A DNA stretch of 25,476 bases, from assembly GCA_020426065.1 (NCBI GenBank), contig JAGQQT010000004.1, positions 1-25,476 of the forward strand, given 5' to 3'. The notes under the pieces were generated by a model. It made no database searches and was not told the origin of the DNA. It worked only from the letters and a program-made list of their open reading frames with translations. Made by a program: the position numbers and the translations under genes. Shown here in pieces: positions 8,001 to 17,000 of the stretch. Origin of the DNA: Planctomycetaceae bacterium (GTDB lineage Bacteria; Planctomycetota; Planctomycetia; Planctomycetales; Planctomycetaceae). The first letter of the stretch is position 1. Each line of letters starts with the position of its first letter.

Positions 8001-11000
8001 ACCCGGACAACGATCGTTGGAGATCGGATCGTCATGGAATCGGGAAAGACGGTCCTGCAGTCTGCCGGCTTTACATCGTTCTCTTCCACAGGCCAGGCGA
8101 TCGGATTTGACCTGCTGACCGACGGGCTGACAACATACGATGAAGACGATTTTGAAATTGAAAACCAAAGCGGACTTCGTACAAGCACCTTCACCTCCAG
8201 CCGTGCACTCACCGCCATCGACCCGGACAGCCCGTCCATTCTGCGTTACACCGCTGGTTACGCTTTTGCCCTTGATTCGGTCGAGTTGATCAATACGACT
8301 GGGATGACCCAGGTAGCAACTTTTATTGCGACATGGCTTAATGGCCGTACGGCCGGAAACACTGTCAGTATCTCCGTACCGCCGGAGGGGCTGAGGTTCT
8401 CTTTCGACACGCTGGCCGACAGTTGGAGTTCGTTGTCGTCGGTTTCGTTTATGCTGGGTGAATTGGCCATCGACAACATTCAGGCTAGTGGAGTGGTTCC
8501 ATTTGAAACAGGGACCAATCCGTCAATCACCGCCGTTAGTGGCAGTCACAACGCGACTGGCTTTAACATTACGTTCAATACGACAAACGGTACCATCGTC
8601 TATCAGGGCGTTACACTTCCAGTGGGGCTTGGTCTGAATGGTACGTCGTACACGACCACCATTGCTAACGGTATTTGTACATTCAAGTTTAACGGTGACT
8701 TGGTCATTCCCCCGAATTCGACGATCACGGCTTATGGGTTCAATGCGCTTTCTCTGTTTGCCAGCAACAACATAGAAATTGGATATGGCACGACATTTGA
8801 TGTGAGCGCAACGGACACGATTCAAGGTCCGGGCGGTGGTCGAGGTGGATTAGGTGGCGATGGCGGAGATGGTGGTGACGGCGGAGATCCTGGAGCAGGT
8901 GGAGCAGGGGGGGCTGGTGGAGCGGGTGGATTTGTTGGAAGTACCGGGGCTCAGGCGGGTAAATCTGGAAGCGCAGGAGTACCCGGTTTTGCTGGGTTTG
9001 GTGGCGACACAGGGGATACGGGCCAGAATGGAAGTGGCGGTATCAACAACCCCGGCACGATCCCCGGGGGATCAGGCGCGGGGGCTCCGGGTGTTGGGGG
9101 AAATAGCAGTGCCCAGATTGTCGGAGATAATGGAGGGGCAGCATCAACAGTTGCGAATACCAACGGACATTCCGGCAAAGCTGGGTATAGCTATACCAAT
9201 AACCCCGCCTGGGCAGGTACCAGCGGCAGCAATGGAGCAAATGGGTCTTCTTCTGGCAGTAATAATGCTTTTGACGCTCTGCTCCGAGGGGGACAAGGAG
9301 GAGGTGGAGGTCAGGGCGGAGGAGGAGGCGGTGGAGGTGCGGGGGGAACCGGCGGTCAGGGTGGCGGCGGAGGTGGTGGTGGAAGTGCGGCACTTTTTGT
9401 GGGCAATGGAGGAGCGGGAGGAAGTGGAGGTGCAGGAAGTAGCGGAAGTAAAGGGGGAGATGGAACTACTGGCGGGACAGCGGGAAGTGGAGGACATGGT
9501 GGCGGAGCAATCGAACTCCGGGCACTCGGGAGGATTCGCACGAATTCATTAAGCGACGTCAATTTCAATTCGCTCGGCCATGAAGGTCAGCTAGGTCGAT
9601 TTGCACAGGTAGGACAAGCTGGAGCTCAAACTGCTGCAGGATCAACTGGACAACCGGGAGTGGTGGCTCCGGCGGGAGATGGCGGCAGAGGTGGCACAGG
9701 TGGAAGTGGTGCTGTTGGAGGCGTTGGAGGCAACGGAGGTCGAGGGGGAACGGGAGGGGAAGGCACCGGAGGAACAGTCAAACTCTGGGCGTCCGACTTG
9801 GACCTGCCCCACGTCAACATCGATACCGTTCGATCCAGTACAGCACTGGGTGGACGCGTTATATTGGGAAGTAACACTGACCGTACTAACTCGGTTCTGA
9901 GCGTCGAAGGTCTCCTCATTACTGATGATGCGATTCCTGACAACAACTACGATGGTACCGCACCGCGGCAGTCAAACTCATTTCTGGCGAATGGGGCAGA
10001 GACGCCCTACATCCCGGATCTGTTTGGTGGCGCTGAAATCTTTGGTCTGCTCAACATCGATGCCACGAATAGTGTCTTTGACGCTCTCTATACAGTTGAC
10101 ACTCCATCGGATGCTCTGGCAGCCGTGTATCGACTTGATGTTGGTCTGACGGGGCTCTCAGATTACGAGGCAGACTTTGTCGGCTACGATCTGGTCCTGT
10201 TTGTCAACCTGACGAATGTGAATCTGGCCTCTCCAAAATTGAAGATTGGAGACAATTCGTCACTGACCGCTCAATCGTTGCAGATTGGGGGACTCTCGCG
10301 GCGAGACGCAGACTGGAACGCTCCCTCGAACTATGCTGATCTGGCGTTCCTCGGCGGCAAGCAGGTTTGGGCAACATTGGTTCCAGAGAACGCGACCTAT
10401 CTCTCGGCATCGATTGAAGGCAGTGCAAATGTGCCGATTGCGACGCTCGCGGGGCAGAGAATTCGCAACACAAGCTTCGAAAAGAGTGTCGTGTGGTTGC
10501 GACCAAATGTTGATGATTTTCAGCAAGAAATTCACAGCTTTACAGCAGTTACGACTGCCGCAGATGGACCAGCTGGCGATTTCATTTACGCCGTCGATAC
10601 TGCTGGGGACAGTATTGTCGTGCTTAACGATGATCTTTCCGTGCGTCAGACGCTGACAAACGGTTGGGATAATGTCTCTGGTATGGTTGCGCCGTCAGAT
10701 ATTGTCGTGAGCCCGGATCTGAAGTATGTCTACGTCACATCGGCATCGTCTCAGGCCGTGACAATGTTCTCCAAAGATGAGTCAGGTTACCTCCAGTTCA
10801 TCGCCAGCCAGCAATGGGGCGGCTCGACTGGTACATTTGGTGAAATGGCGATCTCTCCGACCGGTCAATATCTTGCAACATGGGGAGCGTCAGGGAGTAC
10901 AGTGTTTGCTGTTGAGCCCGACGGGCAATTGACCAGTGTGAGAAATTTTGCTGTCAGCGGAATCGCCGATGTGTGTTTCAGCACTGATGGGACTCGGATC

Positions 11001-14000
11001 TTCGCTTTGTTGGCGGACAGATTAATAGTCCTGGAAACCAGCTTTTTCGCCACTGCCGATAATATTGATCTGAGCGCCGTCGGAGTGCAAAACGCCAAGG
11101 CAATCGCCATTGATGATAACGGCTTCGTGTTCATTACGGCTCAGATGGCAGCTGCGGAGGACTCGCTGCTGGCCTATGCACCAAACCAGACAACTGGACA
11201 ACTGGAGTTGATCCAGACCTTGACGGATGGTGTTGACGGAATTCGGGGGCTTACTGCGGCTTCAGCCATTACTCTCTTTCAGGAAGGAAGTGACCGCTAC
11301 GTTGTCACTCTCAGCCAGAGTGAAGATACGATGGCAGTGTTCCTGTTTGACGGACATCTGCAATTCTCGGAAGTTCAGCGGGCTCGGGATGGGCTGAATG
11401 CACCCACAGCTCTCGCCAGCACTTCGGATGGATATCTCATCGTCACTTCTGCCGGAAGGAACAGTTTTTTGCCTGCAGGTGTGGTTCGTTTTCAACCTGT
11501 TCCTGCAGAAAACATTTCGCGACGTCTCGGATTGACTGTCACCCAGTCCAGCACCGACGGTGGTAATGTGGCGGGTCAGGCTGTGGATGATAATTCTGCA
11601 ACAGTTGCTCAAACTGAGGACACTGACAACTCCTGGTGGCAAGCCGACCTGGGAGGATTGTTCGAGTTGCAGAACATTACCATTCGGGCTGGAGCAGTCG
11701 CTCTCTCGAACTTCCGGGTTGTGGTCCGCAATGGGAACGAAGTGACTTACAACCAACTCTACTTCGGTCCCGGAGAGGTTAACTCAATACTCCCTGGTCA
11801 GTCGCAATCTTTCTCACTGAATGGAGCCGTGGGACGACAGATTACTATCGAAATCGACGGACGGACTAACGAGGGGAGCGGCATCCTCTCACTGAGCGAG
11901 GTGGACATCTTTGGTCGCCTCTCTACTAAGGTACTGACACTACAGTACATCGATGTTGAGCATTTCACGCTGCAGAACGGGAGCCAAAACGATGAGATCA
12001 TTCAGGTGAAAGTCGGTTCTGTTGATTCTCTGACGATCAACGCCGGAGATGGCAACAATCTTGTTTCACTAATGGAAACGGCCGGTCTCACCAGCGTCGT
12101 CACCGGAGCCGGAGACGATCAAATCATCACCGATGACGGGACGGCGGGAGGTGAAATTGTAATTTATGCTACCGATTCAGCTGGCAACAACAGTATTTCC
12201 ACAGCTGCTGACTGGATGGCGACCCAACTGGCTACTGGAGCGACCAATTTCGTCGCCACGGGAGAGATTTCGGAAACGAATGACCTCGACTGGGACTATT
12301 TCCGCTTCTTCGCGCAACCGGGAGATACTTTCCAGGCCTACATGCAGGGATATCGAACAAGAGCTGACCTGACGTTAGGGAATCCATATCTGCGATTGTT
12401 TGATCGCGATGGAAATCAGATTGCATTTGACGACAACAGTGCCGGTCAATTCGAAGCCCTGCTGCAATACAATGGATTCTCTTATGCCGGGGAATACTAC
12501 CTCGTTGCTGATGCAGCTTTCAGTCCAACAAATCCACTAGGGACTTACAACATTAATGCTCAGCTGAATCCAGGCTCGGGCGCAGGACCTGTCAGTCCAA
12601 ATACGGTCAAGGTTTCCACGGGAGGTGGAGCAGATTCTGTTGAGGTGATTGGTGTAGCCGATTCGAGCAGCCTTTCCATCAACACCGACAGTGGCAACGA
12701 CACGATCAATATTTCAGGAGCGGGGTTGAAAACAGACTCGCTCGTGACGATCGACGGAGGAGATGCCATTGATACACTGTTGTTTGATGATGCCGGTCAA
12801 GCTGTTACTCCTGACGTCCTGACCACTCCTGAGGGGACTCTGAAGATTGATGATCCGTACTACGGGCAGATCAACTACATTTCAATCGAACAGGTTCCCG
12901 TATACACAGCGGCTCAAGTGACCGCCTTCTCGTATGCTATGCGTGAAGGAGATTCTCTGTCTCTGACTGGTATAGCCACTCCGGCAACGAATACGACCAT
13001 CGTCGCCGTGGGCTGGGATCTGAATGGCGATCAGCGATTTGATGATGCGACTGCACTCAATGCGACTCTAACCTGGTCGCAATTACGGGATCTTGGAATC
13101 TCTGATGATGGAACGTACCCGATTTCGTTGCGTGTGCTCGACAGTCTGGGACAGTCCAGGACGTCAACCGGACTGTTAGTGGTTCAGAACACTGCGGCTT
13201 CGCTCAGTCTCCTTGTGCCAACCTCAGCTGTAGTTGAGAGTGAGGTCACAATCAATCTCTTGTCGAGCGATCCGGGGGACGATCAGATCCTCGAGTGGCA
13301 GATCAGGTGGGGTGACGGAACTATTTCGACGGTCTTGGGCGACATCTCAACGGCTACGCATCGCTATCTGGTAACCGGCAGCCACAACTTGATCGTCTCG
13401 GCCATCGATGAAGATGGTCCGGCGGCAGCTGACGTGAACGCAACTATTGAAATCGTTGGTCAACCAGTAAGCACGGGTGGGCCCTATACCATTGCAGAAG
13501 GAGAATCGTTGTCGGTGAGCGCATCGGGCCCTGTAGATGCTCAGCTTGATTGGGGATATAACGGGCAATACATTCCTGGCTCAACATTGACGCTGACCTG
13601 GGCTGAATTGATCGGTCTTGGTATTGATGACAATGGGGATTATACGCTGGAACTTCGTGCGACCTACTCCGACTCCAGTGTGTATATTTCAACAACGACA
13701 CTGACTGTCATTAATTCCGCTCCAAACGGTGAAATCGAAACGTCCGGTCCAATAGCTGAGGGACAGTCCCCCACATTGACGATCATCAATGCGACCGATG
13801 CCTCACCGGTCGATGAGCAGGCAGGCTTCCTGTACAGCTACGATTTCGACAATGACGGAATTTATGAAATAACAGACTCCACCTCCAATACGGCGAATTC
13901 GCCAGTTCCCGTGACTGTGGCTGGCACACAAACGGCACGCGTACGAATTTCTGATCGGAATGGTGACTCTCGTGATCTGTTCATTGGACTCGAGGTTGAA

Positions 14001-17000
14001 GAGGTCGCTCCAACGATTATTGCCACGGGGGTTGCATTGGTCTCTGAGAATGAATTGTGGACGATCGATCTCTCTGCCACCGACCCTGGTGCTGATTCTA
14101 TTCTTCAATGGACCGTCAATTGGGGTGATGGCACAGGCCCGGGTCAGCTTGAAACTGCTGCCGGACAGTTGTCTCACCAGTTCGAGGATGATGGAGTTTA
14201 TACAGTTACCATCACGGCCCGAGATCATGATGGAACGTATGTGACGAACCGGACCGTCACCGTGGTGAATACTCCCTCAGTGATTCGCGGTGCAGGTGTT
14301 TCATCAATCAATGAGGGGGAATGGTATGAACTGCAGATTACCAGTACGGATCCCGGTGCGGACACTCTGCTAATCTGGATTGTCAACTGGGGGGACGGAA
14401 CCTCGGATATTATCGATGGAGAAACTTTCATCGCCCGACATCGTTACGCCGATGATTCAGCGGCACAGGCAGGGGGCACCTACCAGATTACGGTGGAAGC
14501 CTTCGACGAAGACAACGCTGGCGGAACTCCATACAGCTTGACAGAAGTCGAGATTGATGGCGTTCTGACTGCCGCCACCATGCTGCCAGTGTCTGTATTG
14601 AACCTGGCTCCTTCCGTAACGGTCTCGACGGAAGGTATTATTAACGAAGGACAGTCCTTTTCTTTGACAATTTCGAATGTGAATGATCCTGGACAGGATA
14701 TTGTTTATGAGGCGGTTATTGACTGGGGTGATGGCTCAACTCCTGAAACCGTTCCGGCACCGGTTCCAGATACAGACGGTGTAACAGCTCCCTGGAATGT
14801 TTTTCATGCCTATGCAGATGGCTCATCAACATACCAGATTCTTGTGTGGCTGCGTGATGAAGATGGGCTGCACGGCCCCGTAGAGACCGGGCAGATCACG
14901 ATCGATCCAGAACTCGCGGATCAATTGGAGAATGCCGGACTGGTGAACCCAAGCAGTCTGGCGGCAATTGTGTTCGATGTCACTCCCAGGATGACAATTT
15001 CAGGTCCCGTCTTTGTCGCAGAGGGAACGGCCTATAATCTGTTACTAGGCGATGTGGTCGATCCTGGAGAAGATACAGTACAGTCCATCACGGTTGACTG
15101 GGGTGATGGAAACATCGAGGACTTCCTCGGAGGTGTTTCCACCGCAGTCCATGTTTATAGTGGCGGTAATGTCGAGCGAACCATTCGTGTCCACATTACG
15201 GATGAAGAAGGAATTTACCTCGATGTTGCCACAACGGATGTCAACGTGAGTGAGGTTCCTCCACAAATTGTGCTTCAGGATGGTGCAAACACTGCAATCA
15301 CCGATGAAGGAGCTGTGTTCACACTGAAGCTTGGGGACATTATCGACGTCGGTGCGGTTACCAGTCCAGAAGTTGATTTCATTACGATCCACTGGGGAGA
15401 CGGTTCTCAGGAGCAGGTCCCATTCGGAACAACCTCGCTTCAGCATACTTACAGCGATGGCCCATTTACACTGGCACTCACTGCAGATCTGACTCTCGCA
15501 GGTGGCTCTGTGGTCAAAGGAGCCGGCCGGCTGGCTGTCAATGTGCAGAATCTGGCGGCGACCGTGACCGGACCACAGACAATGAATGTTATCGCTGGAC
15601 GTTCTGTGAATGTTTCCGGATCAATCAGTGATCCGGGTGATGATACGATCAGGTCTGTTGTTGTCGATCCGGGTGATGGTTCCCAGACATTTGAACTGAC
15701 TCCCTCTTCAAACTACAGCTTTGATATCACTTTCGATTCGCCTGGTGACTATCAACTGAGAATCTCGGCCACTGACAGCGACGGAACCTCAGGGACACAC
15801 ATCGTGACCGTGCATGTTTCTTCGAATGCCCTGCCAACTGTTTTCAGCTCCACCGTGATGCTGGATGAAGATAGTGTCTACCTCGGCCAGCTTCAGGCGA
15901 CTGATGACGATGGAGATCCCCTTACATTCCGTTTGACCAATTCCAGGCAACCTGCTGGACTGGTCGAGATCCTCGATGAGCAGCTTGGGAAATACCGCTT
16001 CATTCCCACTGCCAACTTCTTCGGCACAACTTCATTTACCTTTGTTGCCAATGATGGATTCGGGGACAGTGCTGAGGGGACGATTACAATCCAGGTCGAT
16101 CCGATCAATGATGCTCCGACGCTTCGAGTCACGAATCTGACATCGACACATTCCAGGTTTGTCGACAACAAGAACCGGATATTTATTGAAGATTTCGTTG
16201 TCGCGGATGTCGATGTTGGACCTCAAACGAACAATATCATCCTGATCGGCGATGATGCAGCACTCTTTGAAATCATCGGGAACTCCGTTTATCTCATTGC
16301 CAACGCTGGACTCGACACGCACGCGACGTCGATGCTAAATGTTTCACTTGCCGTGGATGATCCGGAACTCGGCTCCGAGCCGGAGGTCATTGTTGATATT
16401 TCGATGGCTCTGACTAATCCTCCAGTAGGAATACCAACGCCTCTACCCTCTTCCTTTGTCGGATTCGTGAATGAGAACCTGTGGCTGGCCCAGCGAGACG
16501 GGGCAGGGGATTACAATACGACACTGGCCACACAGACTGCTTTTCCCGACAGCAAGATCTTGCGGTTTTTCCAGGGCGACTTTAATGGTGACCTCCGTGA
16601 GGACGTCGCGTTTCTGATGGTCAACGGCGAGCTCTACGTAGGTGTTGCGACACCTGACGGGCATTTCAGTTTCTCGCTTTGGACAACCCTCCGAACGACC
16701 AACGTTTATAGTTTCGAGGTCGGTGACTTTAACGGAGACGGGATGACCGACGTGCTTGGTATTTATCAGGCCGGGATTCTGGCTCGAATATGGGTGTTCG
16801 AATCAACGGGTTCACAATTCCTGCCGGATGCCTATGGCACTTACCTCAACTACTCAGGTATTGCTACGACGCTGATTGGTAACTTTGACGGAGTCCATGG
16901 CGACGATCTGGCCATCTGGAACAAAAAAGGCGTTTGGTGGGTGGGCAAGACGGATCCGGCAGGAACGAGCTTCCGCTACGGATCTGCCTGGGACACTTGG

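Noticed and set aside
8854..9568. Long alternative-frame and antisense ORFs over the glycine-rich block
   Set aside because: GGN repeats remove stops in all frames; the products are low-complexity Glu/Val, Ser/Thr or Pro-rich shadows.
8827..9780. Possible CRISPR-like or satellite repeat array
   Set aside because: There are no constant repeats with unique spacers; periodicity follows glycine codons within a coding frame.
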